Source: Prauserella isguenensis (GTDB lineage: Bacteria > Actinomycetota > Actinomycetes > Mycobacteriales > Pseudonocardiaceae). From it: a stretch of 64,000 nt of DNA. The notes under the pieces are model-generated. The model was not told where the DNA came from, searched no databases, and saw only the letters and a list, made by a program, of their open reading frames with translations. Shown piece after piece: positions 25,126-35,966 of the stretch (its first letter is position 1; every line of letters starts with the position of its first letter). The position numbers were made by a program, and so were the translations under genes. The stretch lies in contig NZ_JACHWU010000001.1 of the NCBI RefSeq assembly GCF_014191605.1, positions 868,001-932,000 on the forward strand. Direction: 5' to 3'.

Positions 25126-26727
25126 TCAGCTCTGCGGTTCCTTGTCGGTGCGCTGGATCTCGCCGGACTTGAGCTTGCCGAGGAAGGCCTTGACCTCCTT
25201 CTTCACGACCGGCATCAGCAGGTAGAGGCCGATGATGTTGAACAGCGCCAGCGAGAACACGACGGCGTCGGCGAACGACAGCACGCTGCCGAGCGTGAGC
25301 ACACAGCCCACGACGCCGGTCAGGCAGAACAGCACCTGGTAGATGCGCTCACCGACGCGCGACCTGCCGAACAGGAACGTCCACGCCTTCTGGCCGTAGT
25401 AGCCCCACGTGATCATCGTCGACAGCGCGAACAGCACCACGGCGACCGTCAGGACGTACGGGAACCAGGGCAGCACGGTGCCGAACGCCTCGGAAGTGAT
25501 CGTCACGCCCTGCTCGTTGTCCGGCGCCTCGCCACCCGCGGCCACGGTCGCCTTCGTGTTGAGCCACATCTGCGGGCTGGCGATGACGATGGTCAGCGCG
25601 GTCATGGTGCAGACGATGACCGTGTCGATGAAGGGTTCGAGGAGGGCGACGAAGCCTTCGGTGGCGGGGTTCTTGGTCTTGACCGCCGAGTGGGCGATCG
25701 GGGCGGAACCGAGGCCGGCTTCGTTGGAGAAGGCCGACCGCTGGAAGCCGACGATCAGTGCGCCGATCATGCCGCCCGCGACACCGTCCCCGGTGAACGC
25801 GCCGCTGACGATCTGTCCGATCGCGTCCGGTACGTGACCGATGTTCATGACGATCACGAGCAGGCACGCAGCGATGTAGATGACCGCCATCGCGGGTACG
25901 AGCCTGCCGGTGACGGCGCCGACGGACTTGATGCCGCCGATGATCACGACGCCGATGATCAGCGCGAGCACGATGCCGAAGATCAGGGCGGAGCCGTCGC
26001 TGCCGAACATGCCGTCGGCACCACCGGTGACGTCGCGGACCTGCTGGAACGTCTGGTTGGCCTGGAACATGCTGCCGCCGGCGATGCCGAAGAACAGGAT
26101 GCCGATGGCGGTCAGCACGGCCAGCACCTTGCCGAGGCCGACGCCGAACGCGTTGGGGAACCGTTCGGCGAGGCCCTTGCGCAGGTAGTGCATCGGCCCG
26201 CCGGAGACGGTGCCGTCCTCGTGTTCCTCGCGGTACTTCACGCCGAGGGTGCATTCGACGAACTTGGTGCACATGCCGAGCAGGCCGGCGAGGATCATCC
26301 AGAACGTCGCGCCCGCACCACCGATGGTGACGGCGACACCGACGCCGGCGATGTTGCCGAGTCCGACGGTTCCGGACAACGCCGAGGCCAGTGCTTGGAA
26401 GTGGTGGATCTCGCCCGGTTCCGACTTGTCGGTGTACTTGCCGCGCACGATCTGTGTGGCGAGTTTGAACCGGCGGAACTGGATGAAACCGAAGTAGATG
26501 GTGAAGATGGCGGCCGCGAGGACCAGCCAGGCCACGATCCAGGGGAACGAGACACCGAACACGCTGATCTCGGCGAACACGAAGGCAGAGAAGCCGTCCG
26601 AGATCGGCGTGAAGATGTCGTTGATCCAGGTCTCGATCGAGGAGAGGAATTCGCTCTCGGCGGCCAGGACGTGGGTGTCTCCCGACGTCGGCGGCGAGCT
26701 TGTGGAGACTGCGCTCGGTACAGGCAT
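25126..26727 (-). CDS. alanine/glycine:cation symporter (AGCS) 2
   Basis: A 533-residue protein, start ATG 26727 (a longer frame to 26931 runs through the promoter). Same helix pattern and motifs as AGCS 1 (GTVGLGNIAGVGVAVTIGGA, FSNEAGLGSAPIAHSAVKT, GGPMHYLRKG). A 168-bp stretch is base-for-base identical to the paralogue (25578-25745 versus 23619-23786), while flanking third positions differ, which points to recent gene conversion. Substrate is probably a small neutral amino acid. Confidence 0.92.
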   Translation of the reverse strand: MPVPSAVSTSSPPTSGDTHVLAAESEFLSSIETWINDIFTPISDGFSAFVFAEISVFGVSFPWIVAWLVLAAAIFTIYFGFIQFRRFKLATQIVRGKYTDKSEPGEIHHFQALASALSGTVGLGNIAGVGVAVTIGGAGATFWMILAGLLGMCTKFVECTLGVKYREEHEDGTVSGGPMHYLRKGLAERFPNAFGVGLGKVLAVLTAIGILFFGIAGGSMFQANQTFQQVRDVTGGADGMFGSDGSALIFGIVLALIIGVVIIGGIKSVGAVTGRLVPAMAVIYIAACLLVIVMNIGHVPDAIGQIVSGAFTGDGVAGGMIGALIVGFQRSAFSNEAGLGSAPIAHSAVKTKNPATEGFVALLEPFIDTVIVCTMTALTIVIASPQMWLNTKATVAAGGEAPDNEQGVTITSEAFGTVLPWFPYVLTVAVVLFALSTMITWGYYGQKAWTFLFGRSRVGERIYQVLFCLTGVVGCVLTLGSVLSFADAVVFSLALFNIIGLYLLMPVVKKEVKAFLGKLKSGEIQRTDKEPQS

Positions 26728-26731
26728 GACG

Positions 26732-26760
26732 TAAAGGTTGACCCGTACGGTCTGTGTCAA
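26732..26760 (-). promoter_or_regulatory. candidate AGCS 2 promoter, possibly leaderless
   Basis: On the minus strand a perfect TTGACA (26755-26760) and CCTTTA (26732-26737) stand 17 bp apart, only 5 bp before the ATG. If real, transcription would begin close to the start codon, giving a leaderless mRNA. Confidence 0.4.
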
Positions 26761-26948
26761 ACAAGACTTTGGGCCCGGTTTGTTACGCCGAGTTGCTGCA
26801 GCCTGCAGCGTCACTCTGTGGTAATGCGGCAAACCATCCGAACCGGACACCCTCTGTGGCGCGAATGCCACGCTCGGCAATCCAGCCCCGCTGACGCCTC
26901 TTCGGTGACGTGTCCGCCCCTGCACGCGCACGGCGTTGTGCCCCGAGA

Positions 26949-26969
26949 ATTGAGCGGAACAGACTCAAC
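26949..26969. promoter_or_regulatory. HAIR operator for HspR (clpB promoter)
   Basis: ATTGAGC-N7-ACTCAAC, 11 of 14 matches to the HAIR consensus, 75 bp ahead of clpB. clpB is a known HspR target in Streptomyces and M. tuberculosis. Confidence 0.75.
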
Positions 26970-27044
26970 TTTTCTGACGTTGAACTACGTGACAGTACTC
27001 GAGCTGCGAGGCTGTCGGCGAATACGGACGACAGAGGTGAGGGG

Positions 27045-29660
<2,616 letters not shown>

Positions 29661-29733
29661 CCGGCCGGATGAGTCGGCGTTCCGCCCGGCCTGTCTCTTC
29701 GGTGCGGCGGGCCGGGCGGGATACGCTGCGCGC

Positions 29734-30489
29734 GTGGGTATTCCGGCGTGGATCTGGTTCGTCGTCGCGGCCGTCGCCGCCGTGGCGGGTCTCGCTCTGC
29801 TGATGACCGACCGCGCGCGCGAAAGCTCCCGCAACCGGGAACGCGCGCGCTGGGCGGAGCTGCGCGGCTGGCAGTACGTCGACGAGGATGAGGAACTGCC
29901 GCGCGAATGGTCGGGCGGCGCGATCGGCTACTTCGGCGCCGAGGCGGCGGTCAATGTGGTTGCGGGCTCGACGTTCACCTCCGACGGCAGACGTCCGGTG
30001 TTCGTGTTCGACATCGTCGCCGACGGCGTCATCCCCTCGGTGATCGTGGCCGTGCGCTGCAACCGCGTGCAGCCCGCGCTGTTGGAGCTGTGGCTCGCGA
30101 GCGTGCCGTTCCAGCGCACGGAGATGCCGGAACTGCTCGGGCCGGTCGGCCAGCGATACGCGTTCGCCGACGAGGTGGCCGCGGGCCGCGGCCTCGTCAC
30201 GCAGGAACTGGTCGAGGCCGCGGACGCGCTCGGCGGTGACGTCGGCGTCGCGTGGATCGAGCAGGAGTGGGTGCTGGCGAGCCTCGCGCCCAACGTCGGC
30301 CCGTCGCGGCTGGAACGTCTGCTCCGCGACCTCGGCGAGATCGCCGACATCATCGACCCGTCCGAAGAGGCCATGGACGAGCGCTACGTGCCGCCGCAGG
30401 CCCCGGTCGTCGAGCCGCCCTCCGATCCGTCGGACAACGAGGTCGACGAGCCCGGCGTGAACTCGCCCGGCGAAGGCGTCAACCGCTGA
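29734..30489 (+). CDS. Rv0383c-like single-pass membrane protein
   Basis: A 251-residue protein, GTG start 29734. One N-terminal membrane helix ([19 protein letters not shown]) is followed by a basic patch and a soluble domain of about 180 residues ([32 protein letters not shown]). The tail is Pro/Asp-rich. Position between clpB and pyrE matches the conserved protein Rv0383c of M. tuberculosis, so I take it as that orthologue. Function unknown. Its stop overlaps the SDR start (TGATG). Confidence 0.75.
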   Translation: MGIPAWIWFVVAAVAAVAGLALLMTDRARESSRNRERARWAELRGWQYVDEDEELPREWSGGAIGYFGAEAAVNVVAGSTFTSDGRRPVFVFDIVADGVIPSVIVAVRCNRVQPALLELWLASVPFQRTEMPELLGPVGQRYAFADEVAAGRGLVTQELVEAADALGGDVGVAWIEQEWVLASLAPNVGPSRLERLLRDLGEIADIIDPSEEAMDERYVPPQAPVVEPPSDPSDNEVDEPGVNSPGEGVNR

Positions 30490-31253
30490 TGCCGACCGCC
30501 GTCATCACCGGCGCCACGTCCGGCATCGGTGCCGCGTTCGCGCGGGAGCTCGCCGGCCAGCGGTACGATCTCGTGCTCGTCGCCAGGGACGAGACGCGGC
30601 TGCGCACTCGGGCGGACGCGCTCGCCGAGAGCTACGGCGTGTCCGTCGACGTGCTTCCCGCCGACCTGGCCACCGCCGAAGGGCGCGCGGCCGTCGAACA
30701 GCGGGTGGCCCGCGGCGTCGACCTGCTCGTCAACAACGCCGGGCTCGGCCTGGGGGGCGAGTTCTGGACGGTCTCGCCCGAGGAGTTGCAGCACCAGCTG
30801 GACGTCAACGTCACGGCGGTGCTGCAGCTGACGCGCGCGGCCGTTCCCGCGATGCGCGAGGCGGGTGGTGGCGACGTCATCAACGTCTCCAGCGTCGCGG
30901 GCTTTTTCTCCGGCCGCGGGTCGACGTACACGGCCAGCAAGGCGTGGGTGACGTCGTTCTCCGACGGCCTCGCTTCCGCACTGCGCGGTTCGGGCGTGCG
31001 GGTCATGGCGCTGTGCCCGGGATTCACCCACACCGAGTTCCACGACCGTGCCGGGCTCGAGAAGTCCGGTCCCAAGGGCATCTGGCTTCAGGCCGACGTC
31101 GTGGTCCGCGAAGCACTGTCGGACCTGCGCCGGGGCAAGGCCGTGTCGGTCCCGGGCGCGCAGTACAAGTTCGCGGTCGCCGTCGGGAAACTGTTGCCGC
31201 GCGGGCTGATCCGTCGTCTCGGCGGGCTGTTCGCGGGCCGCGACCGCACCTGA
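30489..31253 (+). CDS. short-chain dehydrogenase/reductase (DltE/YqjQ type)
   Basis: A 254-residue protein, ATG 30489 overlapping the upstream stop. Rossmann motif [20 protein letters not shown] at about 83, catalytic Ser in [10 protein letters not shown] and YTASKAW (Tyr/Lys). The classical SDR fold with the C-terminal [13 protein letters not shown] segment is typical of the 'SDR, DltE-like' group. NAD(P)-dependent; substrate unknown. Translational coupling suggests a shared process with the membrane protein. Confidence 0.88.
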   Translation: MPTAVITGATSGIGAAFARELAGQRYDLVLVARDETRLRTRADALAESYGVSVDVLPADLATAEGRAAVEQRVARGVDLLVNNAGLGLGGEFWTVSPEELQHQLDVNVTAVLQLTRAAVPAMREAGGGDVINVSSVAGFFSGRGSTYTASKAWVTSFSDGLASALRGSGVRVMALCPGFTHTEFHDRAGLEKSGPKGIWLQADVVVREALSDLRRGKAVSVPGAQYKFAVAVGKLLPRGLIRRLGGLFAGRDRT

Positions 31254-31352
31254 CGACCGGGAGTCCGGAGGGCTTCCGGGGCGGGCGGCGCGGGTCACGT
31301 GTGCCACGGGCCGCGGCCGCGGTCGTGACGCGCGCGTGCCAGACTGCCAGCC

Positions 31353-31922
31353 GTGGCGACACCCTCGTTGGATCAAGCGGCGAAGAGCGAACTGGCCAGG
31401 CTCGTCACCGAGCTGTGCGTGGTGCACGGCACGGTGACCCTCGCGTCCGGCAAGGAGGCCGACTACTACGTCGACCTGCGCCGGGCCACTCTCCACCACG
31501 CGGCGGCGCCGCTCATGGGAACGCTGTTGCGGCAGTTGACGGCCGACTGGAACTACGTCGCGGTCGGTGGGCTGACCCTCGGCGCGGATCCGGTCGCGAC
31601 GTCGATGCTGCACTCGGCGGCGTCCGACGGCATGGTGCTCGACGCGTTCGTCGTGCGGAAGAACCTCAAGGAACACGGCATGCAACGCCGGATCGAGGGC
31701 ATGGAGGTCGCAGGGCAGCGCGTGCTGGCCGTCGAGGACACGTCGACGACGGGCGGCAGCGTCCTGACCGCGGTCGAGGCGCTGAACGAGGCGGGTGCGA
31801 CCGTTGTCGGCGTCGCGACCGTCGTCGACCGCGGCACCGGCGCGCGCGAGGCCATCGAGGAGGCGGGGCTCGAGTACCGCTACCTCCTCGACCTCGACGA
31901 CCTCGGCCTGTCCGGCACCTGA
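31353..31922 (+). CDS. pyrE: orotate phosphoribosyltransferase
   Basis: A 189-residue enzyme joining orotate and PRPP to OMP in pyrimidine synthesis. GTG start 31353. The phosphoribosyltransferase motif VLAVEDTSTTGGSVL, the orotate/ribose-phosphate loop SGKEADYYVDLRR and VVRKNLKEHG are all present. In M. tuberculosis pyrE (Rv0382c) neighbours Rv0383c and clpB as here, and the SpoU methylase follows. In this genome the amine-oxidase remnant and the 5-kb island now separate pyrE from the methylase. Confidence 0.93.
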   Translation: MATPSLDQAAKSELARLVTELCVVHGTVTLASGKEADYYVDLRRATLHHAAAPLMGTLLRQLTADWNYVAVGGLTLGADPVATSMLHSAASDGMVLDAFVVRKNLKEHGMQRRIEGMEVAGQRVLAVEDTSTTGGSVLTAVEALNEAGATVVGVATVVDRGTGAREAIEEAGLEYRYLLDLDDLGLSGT

Positions 31923-31999
31923 GCTCACCCCACGTGCCTACACCCACGCGGAGACGTTGCTGCAGCCCGTCGGTGGGATGGACGCCATCACGAACGATC
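31923..31999 (+). pseudogene. flavin amine oxidase, left fragment (5' half lost)
   Basis: Directly after the pyrE stop a short frame reads TPRAYTHAETLLQPVGGMDA followed by ITND. TLLQPVGGMDAI is the signature just after the middle of flavin monoamine / L-amino-acid oxidases. The N-terminal FAD-binding half is absent; the gene was cut off next to pyrE. The frame continues in phase into the right fragment at 36928 if the island is removed (join at GATC). Confidence 0.6.
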
Positions 32000-32057
32000 A
32001 GCGACGACGCCGGCTCGCTCACCTTCACCAGCTAACCCGGCAGGTAGGCGACCGCTA

Positions 32058-33044
32058 TCACGGGTGCCACAGCTCGAGTTCTGCCCATCCTCGTGGCACT
32101 CCCATCGAGTCGAGGGACAGCGCGTGCGAGGCCGGGAAGGACTGCAACAACGCGACCACTCGTTGATGCCACTGCTTGCTGTTGTCGATGGCCAGGAGGA
32201 GATAGGCGATCACCGCGAGCGCGTTGTATGTGCCGAACACACCCTTGGAGGTCCCCTCCCCGCGGAGATGGTCCAGAAGCGGAACCTGTCCTGACTTGGG
32301 GCGTGCCGGGGAGTACTGGAGCTTCCGATTGAACAGGCGAGCGTGGTGCGCTGCCACGTTTCGTACGTAGTTCAAGCTGGCGAGCCAGCTGCTCATGACC
32401 GTCTTCGTCGGGACTTCGAAAGCCCAGGCGATCTCTTCGGCCGGCTGGTGCAGTCCTCTATAGAGGCGGGATAGGTGGCCCAGCTCCATCACCTCGGTGA
32501 GGGCCCAGATCGGCATGTGGTCGTCGTACTTCTCCCGGAAGTGAGCGATGAACTGCTCGTAGGATTTGGCACGTCGCGCGTTGATTCGCCCCAGCAAGTT
32601 CGCATGCTGACTGGGTTCCGGTTCTCCGGTTGCGGGGTCTGTGCCTGCAGCTGTGAATGCGGGCGTGAAGCACGCAGGGTCTTCATGGGCGAAGGCCGAG
32701 GTCCGGCCAAGCACGTACCCGATCTGCGTCCGCACCGCGATCTCGATGCGCTCGACCCCGTCCATGACGAGTAACCGCAGCCGGCGGTCAAAGTCGATGA
32801 CCGCCTTGGCGTGGTGCAGGCCCGTGCCCGGGGTGTAGTCGCTCAATACTCGAGTCTGAGAGCGCCCTGCATCGTCGATGTACTGCTCGGACCTCCGGAA
32901 CGGGTAGAGGTAGCCGGTGAGGCGGTAGTAGCCGACTGCGCGCAGGATCGCGATCGCGTGCTCGCGATCGCCGACGTCGATCCCACGGCTCGCCAAGCGG
33001 TCTACTTGCTGCTCGAGAGAGAGCCACGGCTTCGTGTACTCCAC
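32058..33044 (-). CDS. Abi family protein (AbiD/AbiF type, HEPN ribonuclease-like)
   Basis: A 328-residue protein, GTG start 33044. Matches the Abi_2 (AbiD/F) family of phage abortive-infection proteins: N-terminal KPWLSLEQQVDRLASRGI, the AVGYYRLTGYLYPFR block, LRLLVMDGVERIEIAVRTQI, and a C-terminal YVRNVAAHHARLFNR. The RNVAAH is the Rx4H motif of HEPN nucleases. Family members stop phage growth by killing or arresting the cell, probably through RNA cleavage. It is single, with no antitoxin adjacent, and sits behind a terminator (33068-33098), so it may be silent or conditionally read through. GC is below that of the core. Confidence 0.85.
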   Translation of the reverse strand: MEYTKPWLSLEQQVDRLASRGIDVGDREHAIAILRAVGYYRLTGYLYPFRRSEQYIDDAGRSQTRVLSDYTPGTGLHHAKAVIDFDRRLRLLVMDGVERIEIAVRTQIGYVLGRTSAFAHEDPACFTPAFTAAGTDPATGEPEPSQHANLLGRINARRAKSYEQFIAHFREKYDDHMPIWALTEVMELGHLSRLYRGLHQPAEEIAWAFEVPTKTVMSSWLASLNYVRNVAAHHARLFNRKLQYSPARPKSGQVPLLDHLRGEGTSKGVFGTYNALAVIAYLLLAIDNSKQWHQRVVALLQSFPASHALSLDSMGVPRGWAELELWHP

Positions 33045-33067
33045 CAGGAAGCGCCCCCAAACAGAAA

Positions 33068-33098
33068 ATCAGCCCGCGCCTTACGGCCACGGGCTGAT
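33068..33098 (-). terminator. terminator/attenuator in front of the abi gene
   Basis: ATCAGCCCG / CGGGCTGAT stem with a 13-nt loop, followed on the minus strand by TTTTCTGTTT, ending 24 bp before the Abi start codon. It has the form of an intrinsic terminator. Placed ahead of a toxic gene it may limit read-through. Confidence 0.6.
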
Positions 33099-33113
33099 CA
33101 TGATGAATCAAGG

Positions 33114-33233
33114 CTAGCATACGTCGGCGCGGAGAACGCTTGACGCGATAACGTGGCAGGCGCGGGCTGCCGCTGGGGTGAGCACCAGCCCGTCGGTGGC
33201 CTCGCTGGCCAAATACACCCGCGTGTCCGGCAT
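33114..33233 (-). CDS. possible 39-residue ORF or gene fragment
   Basis: ATG 33233 to TAG 33114 encodes a peptide with DTRVYLASEATDGLVLTPAA and CHVIASS. It looks coding by composition but matches nothing I know. The CHVIAS codons contain the 12-bp repeat CGCGATAACGTG also found at the integrase end, so this may be the remnant of the gene into which the integrase element inserted. Confidence 0.25.
   Translation of the reverse strand: MPDTRVYLASEATDGLVLTPAAARACHVIASSVLRADVC
33144..33155. repeat. 12-bp direct repeat, possible att site (left copy)
   Basis: CGCGATAACGTG, repeated exactly at 35574-35585 beside the integrase gene. The pair encloses TetR, GNAT and integrase (about 2.4 kb). A 12-bp match at this distance is suggestive but not beyond chance. 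Confidence 0.35.
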
Positions 33234-33283
33234 CGTGGTCCGGCTCGAGGACGGCGCGGGCGTGCGCGGCGTCGTGGAACGTG

Positions 33284-33940
33284 TCAGCCGTCGTCGTTAT
33301 CGGCCAGACGCTTCGCGCGGCGGGCTTCACCACCTGGGCTGCGGTTCCTGAGCGCGGCGATCCCGGCGACCAGCGTCTGCTCGGGGTCCGCGCTGCGCGA
33401 CCTCGCGTGCAGCCGCGCGTAGGTCGGGGCGACGGCGGGGTCGACAGGCGACGCGGATTCGCTCGCGACCGCGGCCGAGGTGACAGCCGAGCCGATGACG
33501 AGATTGGTCAGCGCGTACGCCGTCTCCAACGGGTCCGATGCCCCACCTTCGACGAGGAGCGCCACGAGGCGCTCGGAGAGCCTCAGGCAGTGCGGCCCGC
33601 GCGGAGGCCGCATCGCGATCACCTGGCAGGCCCAGGGATGCAGCACGAGATGGCGGTAGTAGGCGACGAGGAGCCCCTCGACCTCCTCTTCCGCGACAGC
33701 TCGGGCCATGTCGGCGTCGTCGCCGAGCGCGGCGTCCAGCGCCAGGTCGGCAAGGTCGGAGACGGAGTCGACGCGGGTGTAGAGGCTCGGCGCTGCGATG
33801 CCGAGCCGCCTGGCCGCGGCCCTGATCGTCAGGGCCTGCAGCCCGCCCTCGTCGAGGAGGTCGACGCAGTCGCGGGCGATGGATTCCTCGTCGACGGATC
33901 GTGCCCGTCTCACCGGTCTGCGGTGGTCCCAGTAGCTCAT
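33284..33940 (-). CDS. TetR/AcrR regulator (TetR_C-like)
   Basis: A 218-residue protein. The HTH (SVDEESIARDCVDLLDEGGL, then RAAARRLGIAAPSLYTRVDS) resembles tetracycline-repressor-type regulators, whose C-terminal domain starts with YRHLVLHPWACQVIAMRPPRGP. Divergent from the GNAT gene with 36 bp between starts, so it most likely controls that gene and itself, a common arrangement for resistance or modification genes. Confidence 0.85.
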   Translation of the reverse strand: MSYWDHRRPVRRARSVDEESIARDCVDLLDEGGLQALTIRAAARRLGIAAPSLYTRVDSVSDLADLALDAALGDDADMARAVAEEEVEGLLVAYYRHLVLHPWACQVIAMRPPRGPHCLRLSERLVALLVEGGASDPLETAYALTNLVIGSAVTSAAVASESASPVDPAVAPTYARLHARSRSADPEQTLVAGIAALRNRSPGGEARRAKRLADNDDG

Positions 33941-33976
33941 GCAGGCAATCTACCCTTACGCTGTTAGGTTAGTGGC

Positions 33977-34549
33977 ATGCTCGATTCCTCGCTCCTCCCA
34001 CTGCACGACGACCGGGCGCGGCTGCGCCCGCTCCGCCACGACGACGCCGCGGCCTTCGCCGAGGGCACCGCCGATCCGGCGGTCCGCGAGCACGGGCACC
34101 TCCCCGAGCCGGAGTACACGCCTGAATCGGTGAGAGCGATGATCGACCGCGACGCGGCTCCCGGCCTCGAGCGCGGCGACCTCGCCGTCCTCGCGATCGC
34201 CGACGCGGCAACGGACTCCTTCGCCGGCAGCCTCGTCCTCTTCGACGTGAGCGAGGACAGTGCCGAGGTCGGCTTCTGGCTCCACCCGCGGCACCGGGGC
34301 TCCGGTCTGACCGGCGCGGCACTGAGCCTGGCAGCGGACCTCGCGCGAGGCAGCGTCCTCGCCGCGCTCACGGCGAGGACGGCCCCGGAGAACATCGCCT
34401 CGCAGCGGGCGCTCGCCGCGGCGGGCTTCGAGACGGTCGGGCGGGAGGTCGGCACCGCTCCCTCCGGCGAGAGCGTCGAGCTCCTGCACCTCGTGCGCCA
34501 TCTGACCGCTGTCAGCCGTCGTCGGTTACGTCCTCCACCGGCAGGGTGA
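33977..34549 (+). CDS. GNAT-family N-acetyltransferase (RimJ-like)
   Basis: A 190-residue protein. RimJ/RimL-type: LRPLRHDDAAAFAEG, GSLVLFDVSEDSAEVGFWLHP and the acetyl-CoA loop HRGSGLTGAALSLAADLA (a divergent R/Q-x-x-G-x-G/A), then APENIASQRALAAAGF. Acceptor may be an amino terminus or a small-molecule amine. Its 3' end overlaps the convergent integrase gene by 38 bp. Control by the divergent TetR is inferred. Confidence 0.85.
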   Translation: MLDSSLLPLHDDRARLRPLRHDDAAAFAEGTADPAVREHGHLPEPEYTPESVRAMIDRDAAPGLERGDLAVLAIADAATDSFAGSLVLFDVSEDSAEVGFWLHPRHRGSGLTGAALSLAADLARGSVLAALTARTAPENIASQRALAAAGFETVGREVGTAPSGESVELLHLVRHLTAVSRRRLRPPPAG

Positions 34550-35549
34550 CCCTCTCGACGTCGGCCAGGCGCGTCGCGCGCCCGCGCCGGTCGTAGCCGG
34601 CCGTCGTCGCCGGGTTCACGTGCCCGAGGATCTTGCTCGCGCTCGACAGGTCAGCGCCCGACTCGAGCAGATTGCCCGTGAAGGTCCGTCGGAGGTCGTG
34701 CGGGGCGACGTCCTCGCCGAAGCGACGGGCGACGACCTGGGCGACCGTGCCCGTCGACAGCCGCCGGTCGAAGATCGGCCGTCGCGGCTTGGTCCGCGTG
34801 ACAGGCGTCAGCAGCGGGCCGGGACCCTCGCCGCGGACTGCGAGCCAGGCGCGCAGCGCCCGGCGAACGGCCGCGGCGAGCGGAACGTCGCGGACCGCCC
34901 CGCCCTTGCCGTGGACGGTGACGAACTCGTGGTGGTCGTCGAGGTCGGCCAGGTCGATGGTCACGGCCTCGGCGCGCCTCAGCCCTGCACCGAGCAGGAG
35001 TGCGACGAGCGCGGTGTCCCGGCGGGCGGTGAGCGAGCGATCGTGGGCGAGCTCGTGGAAGGCGTCCTTGATCCGCGGGACCGGGAGGTGGCCGCGGGAC
35101 TGCTTCTCCTCGTCCCGCGGGGCCTTCTCGGGCACCATCGCGGAGAGCATCGGCGTCGCCTGGTCGTGGGTGAGGATCCCGGCCTTGACAGACTCGCGCA
35201 CGACGGCGCGCACGGAGTCGCGCATCGCATTCCGCGTGGCCGCAGAGCTCTCCCACGTCCGCGCGATACCGGCGTCGATCGCCTCGAACGCCTCGACGGG
35301 CATCGCCGACCAGTCCGCGGCCCAGACCTGCGCCGGGTCGGCGATCCGTGAGTCGGTCGCCATGACGACGCGGGCCAGGCGCTCGAGCCTGAGCCTGGCG
35401 GTCTTCTCGGAGCCGCGGGCCACCGATCGGGCGACGGTGCGGTGGACAAGCGCCGGGGCCGGCTGCCGGGCGTCGTCGAGCGCGGTGGACACGAGGGCGG
35501 CCGGCACGCGGGGCGGCTCGGCCGGCGGTGCGTACAGCTCGATGTCCAT
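34512..35549 (-). CDS. tyrosine recombinase / integrase
   Basis: A 345-residue protein if started at ATG 35549 (35588 is possible). N-terminal SAM-like DNA-binding domain (about 40-150) and a catalytic domain with all signature residues: Arg in LLGAGLRRAEAV, HDLRRTF (HxxR), GHVNPATTAGY (His/Tyr nucleophile). The Lys of the beta-hairpin is likely in VHGKGGAVR. Complete, so it may be active. It sits at one end of a pair of 12-bp direct repeats. Base use is as GC-rich as the core, unlike the neighbouring abi and hypothetical genes. Confidence 0.9.
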   Translation of the reverse strand: MDIELYAPPAEPPRVPAALVSTALDDARQPAPALVHRTVARSVARGSEKTARLRLERLARVVMATDSRIADPAQVWAADWSAMPVEAFEAIDAGIARTWESSAATRNAMRDSVRAVVRESVKAGILTHDQATPMLSAMVPEKAPRDEEKQSRGHLPVPRIKDAFHELAHDRSLTARRDTALVALLLGAGLRRAEAVTIDLADLDDHHEFVTVHGKGGAVRDVPLAAAVRRALRAWLAVRGEGPGPLLTPVTRTKPRRPIFDRRLSTGTVAQVVARRFGEDVAPHDLRRTFTGNLLESGADLSSASKILGHVNPATTAGYDRRGRATRLADVERVTLPVEDVTDDG

Positions 35550-35573
35550 GCTTCCAGAGTACCTGAACATATG

Positions 35574-35585
35574 CGCGATAACGTG
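35574..35585. repeat. 12-bp direct repeat, possible att site (right copy)
   Basis: CGCGATAACGTG beside the integrase start; the other copy is at 33144-33155. The site also forms one arm of the dyad at 35575-35594. Confidence 0.35.
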
Positions 35586-35594
35586 CATTATCGC
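35575..35594. promoter_or_regulatory. dyad GCGATAA-N6-TTATCGC upstream of integrase
   Basis: Perfect 7-bp arms immediately 5' of the integrase. It could be an integrase or excisionase binding site, the recombination core, or an operator. Confidence 0.45.
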
Positions 35595-35641
35595 TATACG
35601 ATGCCAGTGTGATTAATACTTGCGTGTCGCGTTAGTAGTGG

Positions 35642-35665
35642 AGTACGTTAGTACTTGTGAAGTAC
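35642..35665. promoter_or_regulatory. higBA operator (two overlapping palindromes)
   Basis: AGTAC-GTTA-GTACT (35642-35655) overlaps GTACTT-GTG-AAGTAC (35651-35665), ending 15 bp before the higB start. Overlapping dyads at this place are typical of autoregulated HigBA operons where HigA dimers bind. Confidence 0.7.
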
Positions 35666-35679
35666 AACAGCATGGCGTC

Positions 35680-35958
35680 ATGATCCGATCGTTCGCGAAC
35701 AAGAACACCGAGAAGATCTGGCGGCGCCGCGACACCCGACTTCCACCCGACGTTCGACGCCGCGCCTGGACGAAGCTCGCGATGCTCGACAAGGCAGGAC
35801 AGCTCGACGACCTTCGCGTCCCGCCCGGCAACCGACTCGAACAACTACGCGGCGACCGCGCCGGACAACACAGCATCCGCATCAACGACCAGTGGCGCAT
35901 CTGCTTCACCTGGACCGACAGCGGCCCCGAGAACGTCGAGATCGTCGACTACCACTAG
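35680..35958 (+). CDS. higB: HigB-type toxin (RelE superfamily mRNA interferase)
   Basis: A 92-residue protein, start ATG 35680. Plasmid-maintenance killer (HigB) family: MIRSFANKNTEKIWRR at the start, LRVPPGNRLEQLRGDRAGQ and HSIRINDQWRICFTW, then the terminal EIVDYH typical of HigB. It cleaves mRNA on the ribosome. Toxin-first order and 8-bp spacing to higA are characteristic of hig loci. Probably stabilises the island. Confidence 0.92.
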   Translation: MIRSFANKNTEKIWRRRDTRLPPDVRRRAWTKLAMLDKAGQLDDLRVPPGNRLEQLRGDRAGQHSIRINDQWRICFTWTDSGPENVEIVDYH

Positions 35959-35966
35959 GGAGAGAC

